A stretch of 64,000 nt of DNA from Symbiodinium natans (GCA_905221605.1 CAJNDS010002230.1:367501-431500), one strand, 5' to 3'; counted from the stretch's first letter, positions 27,701-40,812 are shown. Notes: a model not told the origin generated them from the sequence alone. Translations and numbers: made by a program.

Positions 27701-30700
27701 CAGAGTTTCAACTTACTGTTTTAGGTTTCCCTGCCCGGTTCGCGATTCAGGGAGTTCCTAAGTCCTAGGTTAGGTGCCAGGGTGCCAATGAACATGTCAC
27801 CAGCCACCCGAATCATCCTCCATTGAGTTCATGTTGAGCCTCTTCTGGGCCATGCGACAATATCTTGCTCTTGCACTCGGGTGCCTGGGCATCGACACAA
27901 GATTTTCTGTTCAGGCAGACTGGATCTGTGCCACGGTCACCCTGGTCGTGGCTGCCTCATTTCCAGACTTTGGTGCTCATAGCCATGTCTAGGGGCATCG
28001 CATCTTCCTCATCATTCCTGACGCTGCATGATCTTGTTCGGGGCCATTGCATTCAGGTTGCTGGCTCGTGCCGCTGGCCGAGATCGACTGTGTTGCTGGC
28101 CCGAGGTGCTTCAGGGTTTGAACTTAAGGTTTTCGGTTTTCCCATTTTGTATGAGCGAAACATGCGGCCACGCTGCTGGTCTATGTGTTTCTTCGGCTGG
28201 GGCATTGATTGCTTCCAGGTGCACTGTCAGAGTGTGACAGTGATCAGTCCCATGAGTTCATGTCAAGTACTTACCTTGTTCCATTTTGGTTTCCACAGTG
28301 TGGCGACCAAGAATCAGACAGCTTGGGATACCACAGCATGCTGTATGCAGAGACTCGCAGCCTCTCTTCTAAGCTGACACTACTGAACAAGCAAAGCGCC
28401 GACGACAGCTTGGAATACATATCCTGCTCGCCATGCTGCACGAGGCCTGCAGAATAAGCTGTTCTCACCCCGACGAACATGCTTCGCAGAGATTAGTCAC
28501 AGTTAGTCGATCCGTCTACCTGGCAGGATGGCACGCCGACGAGGGAATGGGTGCATCAAAGGGTGGTGGCTTCCTTGAGAGAGAAGGCGATGGAGGCAGC
28601 TTCTGCATTTCAGAGGTTCCTGAAACTCTTGCATTTTGCAGCTGAGAAGAAGATGTCGTTGCCGAGTTTACAAGACCAAGTGGTGGATGCTGGCATGGTC
28701 AGTGAATGTGTGCAGGAAGTACGAATGTCGTGCGACTTTGCTTTGCCTCCCGATCCTGAAACCTGCCAACCAGCTCGCAGCCTCTTCCAGGAGGAGATGT
28801 CTAAGGTGGTCGAAAACAAAGCCAAACCGCCAACCACTGTCGCATTCTGCATGCTGTTTCTGCGGGTGGAGCCAGACACCCTCTCTCTTGTCAAGGCCGG
28901 GTCGCAAAGGGCCTTTTGGACTTTTGGAATTTGCCCACACTATTTCCAGTAAGCCCCTTGGCCCCGAAGTTTGCTGCCCGCCCCCCCCCCCCCCCCCCCA
29001 GGTTAGGCCCGATGCATCGCACCATGCCGATGGGTATGAGCACTTGTTCTGTGTCAAGGACATCTGGTCGCAGTTGAATGTGTCTTCGACTTACTTTGCT
29101 TGGTGGGGAAAGAATGCTCGGTCAGGCCTCTTTGAAGACTACCAGCGACGCTGGGACCTTTCAAACCGACACATCATCAGGCCAGACAACTACAAAGGCG
29201 AGCAGTCTGCAGTCGTGTGGCCCGGCCTGAAGTACGATGCTTGCTCCATTGCTGGCCTGCTGTTGATTTTGGGCATGTTCGCCCAAATCCGCGGACTCAG
29301 CCAGCAAACCCAACAGAGATGTGTCTCTCTTCTTCGTCGTTTGCTGGCCCTCGCCGACTTCTCACAGGGGCTTCGCCTGCTGCCAGACTGTGTGCTTGAG
29401 CTGGAAGAAGGGAAAGTGAACCTGACTTCCTTTCTGTCTCGCTTCGAAGATGGCATCCGAGATGACTTGGAGAAGAGGCCATTAGTTTAGGATTTGGGGG
29501 ACCGATGCTCTTTCTTGGTAATTCAGCATTGTTTTCACGAATGCTCTCATGTGCAGGTGGGAGAATTGCACGGCTCTAGGTGCTTCGAGAACGAATATTC
29601 GAGGACATGTCCCGCTGGCTGATGCTGTTTGGTTCCTTTTTCGTTTGCAGGCAGATGGCCTTGACGAGGCCGTGCCAGTGACAAGACTGCAAAAGCGGTT
29701 GCTTCATCTGGTGGCCCAGCAGCTGGAGAAGGGCTTCGTGTCTGGCAACATCCACCTCCGAGATACTCCTCCTCGTCCGCAGGAGGAGGGAGATGCAAGC
29801 ACCCCTTGGAGTACAGGTTCAGCTGTGCGGAATGCCAACTTGGCGAGGCAAGAGTTGTTGAAACGGTTTCTCGGTAGGGGCAGTGGTTTTATCTCGGGGC
29901 TGCGCAATAGCAGCAACAAGGAGATCTGCCCTGTCCAGCTAAAGGGCACAAAGGGCCGAAACCTGGGATCCGTTGCAGCTGATCAATTCGTGACGGCCTA
30001 CATGGTCAACGCTTCACAGGCTTTGCTGAAGAAGATGTCTCTACAAAAGTACAAGCACATGGCTTGGTACGAGGACGCCAGCAAAGTGGGGACTCACGAG
30101 GCCGTGGGTTTCTTGAGTGTTTCGGGTTCAGGCAGGGACGGTTTGGGCTTCAGATTCCGGGCTCAGGGTTCGGGGTTACAAGCTCTGTTTCTGTTCTACA
30201 GACAGACATAGTGACATAGTGCACGAAAACATGAAGAGGTCTTGGAAGTGCATCTTTCGGCTGATGGATTGGTCGTTTGTGCTCCGATCTCGCTTTCGCC
30301 CCAGCTCAAGACGACCCAGGAGTCGTCCCTGCAAGACAACCTGCAAAAGCTTGAGAGCCTGGAGGCCTCTTTGGAGGCTCCTGGGCCCAAAGACCTTTGC
30401 CAGTCGGAGAAGGTTGCAACAAGACAGAAGCTGCTAGGTTTGAATCAAAGCTTGAACGTCTTCATGTCTTTCAATCTTTCGAATCTGCAGCCGAGCAGGG
30501 CACTCAGACCTGCGACACGATCCGAGAGACGGATCACGATCGAGGATGGTGGGCTGGTTCGGAGCTACCTTTGGGATGCCAACACAAAAACCTCCGAGTG
30601 GCAGTCGACTGACTTTGCCAACTTCCACAGTTTGGTTCGCATGTCAACCTTGCAAGATGAAGGCGACTGCACAGGTGCCATGTCTATGGCCCAGAGCGGC

Positions 30701-33700
30701 CTCAGTGTGCACATCCACCGAGACACTTCCCACAAATTGGCCCGAGAGGAAGTCTTAGCAGCTGCTGCCGTGCCGGAGATCGCGATCATAAAAAAGCAGG
30801 TTGCCCTCATCTGCAAGTACGACAAGGCGCCCTGGAAGTCATCAAGCTTTGGCCGTCGCATTGCTGAAGCAAAGGAGTTGGTGACTGAGATCCCGGACGA
30901 TCATTGCTTGATCCAGATGTGTTCGGCAGGCATTTTCGACGACCTGCAGATGAGTCCGGCATCCTCGCTGCAGGATGCCAAGGCAGCTTTGATTTCCTTT
31001 GCCAAGAAGGGCCGGTCGGGCACCGGCAGTGAGCACAAGTCAGGCCGGTGGTGCGATTTCGTCGACTCTTTCGCTCGGCTACGGAAAGAATGGCACAGTC
31101 GCCTTTTCTTCCACCTCTTTGCACTGGTCCTCGAAGGCAAGAATCCCATGCACGCACTAGCAACCAGCTTCGAGAAACTCGGCACTGAAGATGACCTTGC
31201 CTTGCAGCCGAAGGTACTCCGAGCTCCTCGACCTCTCTACATTGACTCACTGGGTTCTGGGACATCGTCGGTTGTTAGCTCATTCTCGGGCCCATTTAAA
31301 TGTTGGGGCCAGGCTTGCTGTGATTGTCTCTGTGTGTTGAGCAACTTGTGAGTTTTCAAGAATGCGAGAAGTTGAAAAGTAGCTTCCGAAAGCTGTCTCG
31401 GAGTTCTGTGCTCTCATGTTTGCACCCCAGGTGCTTGTGCAGCCACGATGCAAGGCGATTGCTAACGCCGTATTCTTTGCTCTGCAGCCTTTTCGTGCCT
31501 TCCAGGCAGCCGAGGTGCTTGGCCGAAAGCATTTCAAAATTAAATGAAAGGGTTCAGGGTTTCATCTAATGCGTGTGTCGGTTCACTGCCGTCTGGTTTT
31601 GGGAGGTGAAGCTGGACAAACGAAGAAATGGCACGGCCTCGCTGAGACGGTATGTTTCCTTGCAGTGGCCCGGCTTGATTCTGTCCACCATGCAATCCGG
31701 GCTGGATCACATCAAGGAGATCCTTGGAACACTGGACCCGTCCCAGGTGCCCGAAGTACTTTCCGTGCATTTCAAGCACCTCGTCGCAACTGTTCAGCGA
31801 TTCTTCGAGTTCGGATTGCTCCACCAAGTGTTCCCTTGGAGATTTGCCTTATTATTGGACCACGATGAGAACGTGGTTGCCAACACCCTCAAGCAAATGG
31901 AGTCGGAATGGAAGTTCCTTCTGGCTCAGGAAGAATCTGTCGAAAATGCCGCTCAGGCTTATCCACTCAAGGACGTCCCATGGACCAAATGGTTTTGCTA
32001 CAGAGAAATTATGACATTTTGCGAAGAACGACGATTCAAGATGGACGATGATGTTCGACAACTGGTGCAGGCATGGCAGCCCGATCCGGCTTCCACTTTG
32101 GGCTGTGAAGACAGCTTCAGACACCTTCGAAAAGGCGAGCGGCAGCATGCTGGGGGCGAGATTGCACCGGTCCAGTTGCAGGCCCTCAGCATAAAGGGTG
32201 TGAACGAAAGATACTCAGACTTCGACAAGGTCGATGTGGACCCGAGCGAGGTGCACACCATTCCTTTGAAGTCTACAGTGAAGTCCTCAGTCTTCACAGC
32301 CAAACGAGCAACAGCATCCGACACTGGCTTATCTGGCTTTTCGCAGATGCTGAAAGAGACCACGGTTTCGCCCCACCATCTCACCAGGCGCTGCATCAAC
32401 TTGTGGCTGGCCTACAAGGCGAGGAATGGAAGCTTGAGCAACAGCTGGATTGCAGACCTCGCTCGCCCTGGCCAGGTGCCCTGCTTAGAGTCACGAATGA
32501 AGGGCGATGTCCGGGATCCGGGTCAGTTCAGGGTTCGGGTTTCAGGGCTCGGGTTTGGGACTTGAAAAGTTATTCTGGCCAGGTGTTGCTGTTCCAACAA
32601 CAGCCCTTCCTAGTCATCGATGCCCCGTATGTTCTTCTCCGGGTGTGGCCATTGAAACTGGAGAAGATGCAGCTCGAGAACCAAATGGTGGATGTGGCTA
32701 AGATCTGCACGGATGTACCTTGCATGAAGGACCCGAGTCCAGGGGCTCTTGAATTGAACATGTTGACAGACAGCTCGTGCCCTTTCAACCCCGAACATAT
32801 CCGCTCTCAACTTTCAACCCTGAACATCTCGGCCTCTTTCGTTTCGTTGCTTGAGATCTCCAAGTCCACTTCATCATTCAGCCTGTGTCAGGACATATTT
32901 CCGTCCTCTGCTCATGACTTGCAGCTGCTCCCTCCAACTCCTATCTTCGTCGACCTGGGAAACAAGGGCAAGTTCAGGCTGAAGCTGGGAGCACCCATTC
33001 CACTGGTGAACTATGCCCTCGAGAACTATGCTTGCCGAAGCCGGCTGGGAAATAGGAATCTAACATGTTTTGCTTGATTTGCTGCCTAGCGACATAAATA
33101 ATCTATGTTTTTTTGTGCTTTGACAAAATGGTTGGGTGTTTTGCAAGGCTGAAAATGCTTGGGTTCTTGTGCCAAGGACTCTCCGCGCACAGCCTTCGTT
33201 GCCTTTGCCAAGCTTCAAACATCGTTGTGGCTGGGAACTGCAGCAGAAAGGTTTGCTGCGAAAAGCTCCTTCATCATTTCGCTTATGACAAAGAGGTCAC
33301 ACTTCGCATCCTCAGCACCTTCCAGGCCCGCAAGAAAAAGAAGGACGACACTGAGGACGACTGTGAGGATGCCAATGATGATGCCGATGATGCTGCCGAT
33401 GAGTTGGATTTGACGGGTGCAGACACGATGTGTGAAGCAAAATTGCTATCCAAGGTATTGCAAACTATGGAAAGCCGGATGGCTTCCGTGTCAGAGCGAG
33501 AGGAGCAGCAGGAGCCGACTACGAAGCTCCAGCCGGCAGCTCCATGGAATGAGAAGGATCGGGGGCTCGATGACAAAGAGGATGTGACTGAAGACGTGGT
33601 CCCCCCGGGCTGCCGTCTTGATCTGAGACGTCCCCAGGCGGCATCGCCGTATGTGCAAGGCTGGTTGCCTTCCGGTCAGAGCTGGAAAGGGAACAAGTCC

Positions 33701-33874
33701 TCGAGCAGGGCATTTCGGCCAAAAACGGCCATCTCAAATGTGGATTCTCGTGTGACTAGAAGTTTCTTCTCGGCAAAGGCCGAGGTCCTCGCATTCTTGT
33801 GGGAGTGGCACGAAGCCAAACAATCTGGCTCGGAGGATCCTGGCCCATCAACCAAGAGGTTGAGGACACAATGA
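24771..33874 (+). CDS. Long orphan gene of about twelve exons
   Basis: Approximate exons: 24771-24985, 25115-25296, 25367-26030, 26072-26387, 28299-28440, 28527-28950, 29002-29485, 29651-30095, 30220-31213, 31666-32475, 32583-33045, 33170-33874 (TGA). Introns with firm, phase-0 borders: 25297-25366, 31214-31665 and 32476-32582, all GT-AG; 26031-26071 (41 bp) fits in phase 1. The N-terminus is Lys/Ser-rich (KKDKDKKDKKKRRKSSSS), then CSLCSRDY and CQLCGNDED suggest paired Cys sites, followed by an acidic, Ser-rich linker. The middle (~1,000 residues) is globular and Trp-rich with no motif I know. The C-terminal exon has a segment like a SAP motif (LRCLCQASNIVVAGNCSRKV), an acidic run (DCEDANDDADDAADELD) and ends PSTKRLRTQ. 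A nuclear protein of ~1,900 residues is likely. Region 26400-28298 may hold further exons. No family recognised; a domesticated or mobile-element protein is possible. Confidence 0.55.
26540..28298. other. Probable long intron of the orphan gene
   Basis: No exon with good borders was found. It contains a 14-bp perfect inverted repeat, GCTTTCTCAGGTTT (26950-26963) with its complement at 26977-26990, and nearby partial copies (CCTGAGAAACC at about 26860). A Trp/Cys-rich frame at 26638-26800 is possible but unconvincing. Confidence 0.35.
32476..32582 (+). other. 107-bp GT-AG intron with telomere-like words, flanked by an 11-bp direct repeat
   Basis: CTGGCCAGGTG occurs at 32468-32478 and again at 32575-32585, across the donor and the acceptor. 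The intron interior reads GTTCAGGGTTCGGGTTTCAG and on to CGGGTTTGGG. Exons join in phase 0 (ARPGQ to VLLFQQQ). This looks like a small inserted intron that brought its own splice site through a target duplication. Confidence 0.55.
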
Positions 33875-35555
33875 TTTCATGGACGGCTCGCCAATGATCT
33901 CTTTTCGATGGCTGCTACAGTGTGACGAAGCTGGGCTGGAGCCTGGCTGAAGCTTGAAACAGTGATGGGTGGGCCCGTCGCAAGAAAAATATAGACCTTT
34001 GTTGCCGACGTGTGATCAGTCTGTGTGTCCCCCATGTCCAGTCTCGAAATTGAGCTTTGCTTTGCCAATCTGAGCTTATCCTCTATCTAACCTGTTGAGA
34101 GGCTTGATTTCGGCTTGCTTGTCTTGGTCTTCGGAGGCGGCCCGAGTCCCAGTGGGCAAGGTATGGGCTCCAGGAAGCTGTTGACATTGTGGCCGGGTCG
34201 TGTTTCCTGGATTCGGTCATGGGTTTGGTTTTGGGGAGCAACGATTTAGTGCCTAGTATTTAGGGCTTGGGTGCCAGGCAAACCAAGCCAGCGATTTATT
34301 TTCAGTGATCGGGCTTCAGTTGACTGCACCTCAGCGACGATGGCCAGTAGACCCACAGCCTTTGCTGAACCAAGGGGTGTAGGTGCTAGGGTTTAGGACT
34401 TTGGTCGATGAATTTCCCCGGAAACACAATTTGTCCAGGACCCTGGGGCAAGCCTAAACACCCGATACCAACAAGCCCAAATGCATACTATGTTTGCTTG
34501 TCTTGTGGGGAGAGGGTTTGCAGAGTCCTGGATCTGGTGGGGGCTTAGGTGCGAAGCCTTGTGTGACCTTAAAGCCTTTTTTTCACAAGGGACTCTTAAA
34601 GCCTTAAACTTTGAGTTCTGAGCCCCGAAGTCTGCCCTCGTGAATACAAACATCGTGCCATGAGCCAGCAGTGCTGAAGATGCCATTGAAACTGCTCGGG
34701 GTCTGTCATCTCTCATCGAAGCTTTTGAGGCTTCCTGGCTTGCCATCTCGTTTGTTGGGCAGGCGACCTGGCGAACTGCATCAGATGCGGTGTTTGCGAA
34801 GCTCGTAGGCGAAACGATCTTCTTTTTGGGGCTTCGTGCTTACAGTTTAGGGTTAGGTTTAAGAGTTAAGGGTTAGGGTTGCGGCCCCTGGGAAATTATA
34901 GATTCAGGAGCAAACAGTTTTTAATGGTTTTCTTTTCTTGAGACAGTTTGAGGACTGAAGGGTTCAGGGTTCGGAGCAATTTGGTGCTGTGCAGTCTTCT
35001 TGAAGCCACTCAAATGACTCAAATGTGCACCGAGTATCTTTGGGTGGCTGCATCGGAATACCGGAGCGATTGTTGCTACACCCCCGTGCCGAGGCTTCGC
35101 CACGATGACGATGAGACGCACATAAGTGGTTTGAAAAAAGAAGCCGTGCAAGATCTTCTTTGTGCGGGCTACAGCGACTGACAGAGCAGCTCTTTATGCA
35201 AACATACATGCCACTAATGGACCTCCCGTACTGTAAGCCCTAATAGACCTAAAAAGCCGCCTAAAATCCTGATCCTTGTATCCGAAGCCCTCACAACACT
35301 GCCTTTTCCTCACTGGCGCATGTCTGCATTTTGAAGACATCATGTGTGAAATTTTTTTTCGAAACCGCTGGCCAATTTTCCACAATGACCCTTTGGCAAC
35401 CTTACATCAGGTGACGTCAGGGACAAAGTTTGGTCGATTTTCTTCTGGCAGAGTCAGGGGCGATATCTTTCACTGTTCCTGCTGCAGAGCATTAGGCCAC
35501 TTGAGCAGGCCACGTGTCGGGGAGGAATTAAGCGAATGAGGGGAAATACACCCGA
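33875..35555. other. Gene-free interval after the orphan gene
   Basis: Unique sequence with a few GGGTTTAGG words (34240-34400, 34845-34880). Short frames at 34948-35181 and 35276-35539 have plausible composition but no borders or motifs. Nothing firm. Confidence 0.4.
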
Positions 35556-35947
<392 letters not shown>

Positions 35948-35948
<1 letters not shown>

Positions 35949-36144
35949 AACCCCTGGCGGACAGGCTCTGGCGGCGAACCCGCCGAGTTCTGACAGAGCA
36001 CTGCTGGGATTCCGGCATCCCCAAACCCCAAACCCCAAAACCCAAAACCCAAAACCCTAAGCCCTGAACCTTAAACCCTAAACCCCGCCAGGGATTCCGG
36101 CATCCAACTTGGGTTTTGCGACATCTTCGGGTCTACGGTTGGTC
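35948..36144 (+). CDS. Exon-like island split by a telomere-like insert between 15-bp direct repeats
   Basis: The left half reads QPLADRLWRRTRRVLTEHCW and continues DSGIP (to 36020). The right half, from 36093, reads DSGIQLGFCDIFGSTVG. GGGATTCCGGCATCC is present at 36006-36020 and at 36091-36105; between them lie ~70 bp of CCCAAAA/CCCTAAA repeat. Removing one copy plus the insert restores one continuous frame in the same phase. The right copy is preceded by GCCAG, a possible acceptor. No family recognised. Confidence 0.4.
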
Positions 36145-36149
36145 ACCCC

Positions 36150-37860
36150 CCCCCTCTCTAGACTTCTAGGGTTTAGGCTTAGGGTTTAGGGTTTAGGGAT
36201 GGCTACGGTTTAGGGTTTGGGGTCTCGGGCCCAGAAGCCTGAGAAGCCCTCTAGATTTGTATGGTGCTTGATGGCAAACCCCTAAACCCTAAACCCAAAA
36301 CCAGAAGCCTTAAGCCCTAACCCCGAAGCCCTAAGCCCTAAGCCCTAAGCCCTAAGCCCTAAACCCTAAGCCTTAAGCCCTAAGCCCTAAGCCCTAAGCC
36401 CTAAGGTCTAAGCCCTAAGCCCTTTCTTTTCGCGCCGACGAGTGTCTTAGCTGCCAGGTACGAGGGTGGAAAGTGCAAATCACGAGCCCCGCGAATTCCC
36501 AGCTTGCGAAATACCAAGCTTCCGGCATCAGACCTGACCCACAGCTTTTCGGGTTTACGGTTTAGTTTTTTTTAAGGTGCAGGGTTTATATAGGGCTTAG
36601 GGCTTATTATGGGTGACTTAAGGGATTGTAGTTTTCGCAGGGTTAATTGAGGGTTTAGGGTTCCAGAAGTTTAGTGGTTTAAGGGGGTTAGGAGCTTAGG
36701 GCTGTCAGCCAAGGACCCTCTCAGTTTGACAATCTCAAACACGGTAAGCGCTAGAAACACTAGAGCTTAAACAGTAAACCCCAAGCCCTAAGCCCTAAGC
36801 CCTAAGCCCTAAGCCCTAAGCCCTAAGCCCTAAGCCTTAAACTTTAAACCCTAAACCCTAAACCCTGAACCCTAAACCCTAAACCCTAAAGTGCCTGCTT
36901 GAATGTATGGCGTGCCCCTGATTCTGTGCCCATGGCATTGTTGGGGAGAAGAAAGATCCCCGTTAAAGGCAAATGTGGGGACAATGAAAGATATTTCCGA
37001 AATTAGGGGACCTTCTTGGGGTCCTTAGTACAAGATAATCCTACTATTTGGGGTGGTCTATACTAGGAGTCCCTAAACCCTAAGCCCTAAACCCTAAACC
37101 CTAAACCCTAAACCCTAAACCCTAAACCCTAAACCCTAAACCCTAAACCCTAAACCCTAAACCCTAAGCCCTAAGCCCTAAACCCTAAACCCTAAACCCT
37201 AAACCCTAAACCTTAAACCCTAAACCCTAAATCCGTATCCTCTAAGGGAGAATAGAAGGAAGGGTTTTACCAAACCCCTTATTTTCTTTTCAGGGTATGC
37301 CCAAAGGGGTATGGTGAATATTTCTTACAGTTTAGGGGTGTTCATCGGCTTTAGGGACCCACAGCGGAATTCCTTACCCCCTCTACCTTTCACCCTAAAC
37401 CCTATACCCTTTCCGGTTCGCGCTTTGATGCATGGAGTTTGGGCAAGACGTGGGTTCGGCTGACGCGGAAGATATCGTTTTCCATGGCAAGTGCCTTTTA
37501 GAAGCCTGAGTGGAGGTTGGTTGGGGGGACCCCTCTCACCCTGCAACTAAGCCGAACCCCAAAACCCCAATTAAGCCCGAAGCCAGCCCTAAACCTCAAA
37601 TCCTAGTTAAACCCGTTGCCGGAACCCTCCCTAACCTTTCGCTGCTTCTTTAGAGCTCAGAATTTCGGAGGGTTAAGTGCTACCCGAGATATATCCTATA
37701 AAGCCCAAGGGCCCATACCTCAGATCCCTTTCAACAAGGTAAGGGACCATATGAAAGGACCATACAATTACCCTGAGGCTGAGGGTTTAGGGTTTAGGGT
37801 TTAGGGTTGAGGGTTGAGGGTTTAGGGTTTAGGGTTTAGGGTTTAGGGTTTAATTACATT
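36150..37860. repeat. Mixed telomere-like arrays
   Basis: CCCTAAG array at 36312-36424 and again at 36783-36840; CCCTAAA at 36840-36892, 37072-37225; TTTAGGG at 37782-37855. Unique pieces of 60-350 bp separate them; 36900-37070 and 37230-37780 show no convincing exon. Confidence 0.85.
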
Positions 37861-37869
37861 CCCTCCCAG

Positions 37870-37950
37870 TGCAGCCCCCATCGATTGCTGGCTAGCTTCC
37901 GCGGCAAGTGGGAGGGGCGCTTGCCAAGCGAGACCGCCCCTCACCTTTGA
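37870..37950 (+). CDS. Exon-like island with stop, after a CAG acceptor
   Basis: Following CTCCCAG, the frame reads CSPHRLLASFRGKWEGRLPS and ETAPHL to a TGA at 37948-37950. It is preceded by a TTTAGGG array. Could be a terminal exon. No family recognised. Confidence 0.3.
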   Translation, partial: CSPHRLLASFRGKWEGRLPSETAPHL

Positions 37951-37959
37951 GGCCCACCA

Positions 37960-39060
37960 CAAAGCCCTGATCCCTAGGCCCTATTTAGGGTCTAGGGTTT
38001 AGGGTTCATGGTTTAGGGTTTAGGGGTTAAGGGTACGACAACCTGAACCCTAAGCGCCCAGCGCCCTAAGCAATCTGCGGGGAGTCGAAGAATCACGCGT
38101 GTCGTATACCCTTCCCTTGCGATTCTATCCGTGAGGGGCTTTTTAACCCCAAACCCCAATATTTAAACCCTAAACCCTAAACCCTAAGCCCTAAGGGCTG
38201 GGGGTTGAAGGCCTGTAGGGTTTAAGGGTTCAGGGCTTCCCGTTGAGTTTGCAGGGCCTTTTTAGGGTTTAGGGTTTAGAGTTTGCAGGGCCTTTTTAGG
38301 GTTTAGGGTTTAGGGTTTTAGGCGACATAGCATGCGCCTAGACTCCTTTTAGGGTACCTGACTCCCAAATTCTGCTTCGAGATTGCCAGGGCCGAACTAG
38401 CCTGCTACTACAGTTGCAGAGGAAACGCCGCGCAGGATTGGGACCGAGATCGGTTTAGAGTTCTAGGACCCGGAGTAGGCCCTTGTCTTCTTGTTTTAGG
38501 GTTGTGGTTCCCTTATAACCCTCTTAGCAAAACCAGAAAGGATACCCTTTTTATGCTCCTGGGTCTAGAGTTTGTTGGGTGCGGCCGGGGGGCTTAGATG
38601 GGGGGGGGGAAGGTTAGGGTTTAGATTTTGAGGTTTCGGGTTTAGGATAGGGGCTGCTTGGGGTTCAGGGTTTAGGTTGTTAGGGTTCAGGGTAGCGTTG
38701 TTGTGATTCAGGGAGTTTAGGGTGAGGCTCAGCGAGTTTTCTTTCTCCCGTTAGACGCCGAACCTACGCCCTCAACTCTACACTAACCCTGAAGCCCCAA
38801 AGCCCTAATTAAGCCCTGAAGCCGAAACCTTAAATCCTGAACCCTGAACTTCATAAGTCGGCTTCCCAACCCCTTCGCAACCCCGCCCTCTCCAAATGGG
38901 TTTCTTCGCACTTCAGTGCACAGTGCGCAAACAGTTTGGGCTAAACTCTAAACTCTAAACTCTGAACCCTAAACCCTAAACCCTAAACCCCAAACCCTAA
39001 ACCTTAAACCCTAAACCCTAAACCCTAAACCCTAAACTTTAAACCCTAAACCCTAAACCT
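37960..39060. repeat. Degenerate telomere-like repeat with unique spacers
   Basis: Short TTTAGGG blocks at 37985-38035, 38255-38325 (a 37-bp unit beginning CAGGGCCTTTTTAGGG is duplicated) and 38620-38720; CCCTAAA at 38945-39058. The spacers hold no frame I would call. Confidence 0.7.
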
Positions 39061-39186
39061 AGTCATGACACTCCGACGCTTGCAGAGTGCAGCTGGACGG
39101 GTACCACCGAGTCTGGAGGAGAAGCACCCGCTGGCTCTTAGTAGGGAACGGGGGAATAGGCACCCTAAATACTCCCCTGAAGGGCA

Positions 39187-40110
39187 TAAATATATACATA
39201 TATACATATATACATATATACATATATACATATATACATATATACATATATACATATATACATATATACATATATACATATATACATATATACATATATA
39301 CATATATACATACATACATATATACATATATACATATATACATATATAAATATATACATATATATATATACATATATACTATATACATTTACATATATAC
39401 ATATACATACATATATAATATACATATAATATACCTATACATATATACATATATACATATATACATATATACATATATACATATCATATATAATACATAT
39501 TTAAAAAACATCACAATTACATACATTATACAATATATACATATTACATATATATACATATATATATACATATAACATATATTATATGTATACATATACA
39601 TATATACAATAATATACATATATACATACTATCATCAAATATACTTATACATACATATATACATATATACATATATACATATATACATATATACCATGTA
39701 TATACATAAATATATATACAATGTAACCTATATACCTATTACATTATACATATATGACACATATATTATATTAATTATATGCACATATTTACTATATATA
39801 CCTATAACATGTATATATAATATATACATATATACATATATACATATATACATATATACATATATACATATATACATATATACATATATACATATATACA
39901 TATATACATATATACATATATACATATATACATATATACATATATACATATATACATATATACATGTATATACATATACACATATATACATGTATATATA
40001 TATATATACATATACATATGTACCTTATACATGTATACATATATACATATATGCACATATATATATATATATAAATGTAGATATAGATAGATATATAGAT
40101 AGGAGGATCT
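39187..40110. repeat. AT-rich microsatellite, 8-bp CATATATA unit
   Basis: About 900 bp of TATACATA-type octamer, nearly pure at 39190-39345 and 39820-39965, degenerate between. It gives Tyr/Ile-rich frames on both strands (MYICIYVYM-like), which are spurious. Confidence 0.95.
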
Positions 40111-40719
40111 AGGGTGCACCATTCCCTCATTCCCTACTAAGAACCAGCAAGATAAAACAAAAAAAAAAACTGTAAACGTCCAGTAAGCCCCAAACCCACC
40201 CTCAACTCCTTTGTCTTAAAGAGTTCCGGCAGCTACTCAGGATCAGACTCTATTGAGCACATGGTGGTCCCATCATGCATACAGGAACCCTCAATCCCCA
40301 AGGCGAAAACCCCTAGGAAGCCCTGCGTGGCTTGGGCCTGGCCTAGCCCTCGAACGCCACACAAGCTCCTATGATCCCTGAAAAGACCCTCATCAGCCTT
40401 TATCAACCCTTATACTTAGGCCTCAAATTTAAACCTTAAGCCCTGAACCTTCAGCCATGAACTGCAAACCTGTTGTGAACGTAAGCGCTGATACCCCCAA
40501 ACTTGTGGAAATCCTAAACGCTGAGAAGCCCAAAGCCCTCAACCCTCTTGAAGCCGAAAACCCCTATCAGCAGAACCTTATAAACCCCAAACGCCCGAAG
40601 CCCCAAACCCCAAAAAACCCTAAACCCTAAAAACCCTAAACCCTAAACCCTAAACACCCTGAAAAGCCCTAAACCCTAAACCCTGAAACCTTAGGTCCAA
40701 AGCCTTCAATCGACAAGCC
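40111..40719. other. Unique interval with sparse repeat words
   Basis: Contains a poly-A run (40159-40170) and a short CCCTAAA block (40615-40690). No supported gene. Confidence 0.4.
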
Positions 40720-40809
40720 ATGGCCACTACCAGCGAGCCCCCGATGCACCTGTACTCTGGTGGATTCACTACGCGCGCCCGCCTCAGCTTCGAAACGCCG
40801 CGAGGGCCC
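40720..40809 (+). CDS. Initiator exon-like island
   Basis: ATG at 40720 in a strong context (AAGCCATGG) opens 30 codons: MATTSEPPMHLYSGGFTTRA, then RLSFETPRGP. It ends GGGCCC before GTGTAGGG, a possible GT donor in phase 0, and then enters TTTGGGG repeat; read through, it stops at 40813-40815. No family recognised. Confidence 0.4.
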
Positions 40810-40812
40810 GTG

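Noticed and set aside
36900-37330. More copies of the GGGATG hairpin element
   Set aside because: Words such as CTACTA and GGGGTCC recur, but no arm of useful length pairs; similar weak cases at 42835-42880 and 43430-43500 were also dropped.
39046-40130. Several long Tyr/Ile-rich ORFs on both strands
   Set aside because: They are translations of the CATATATA microsatellite, open in many frames at once.
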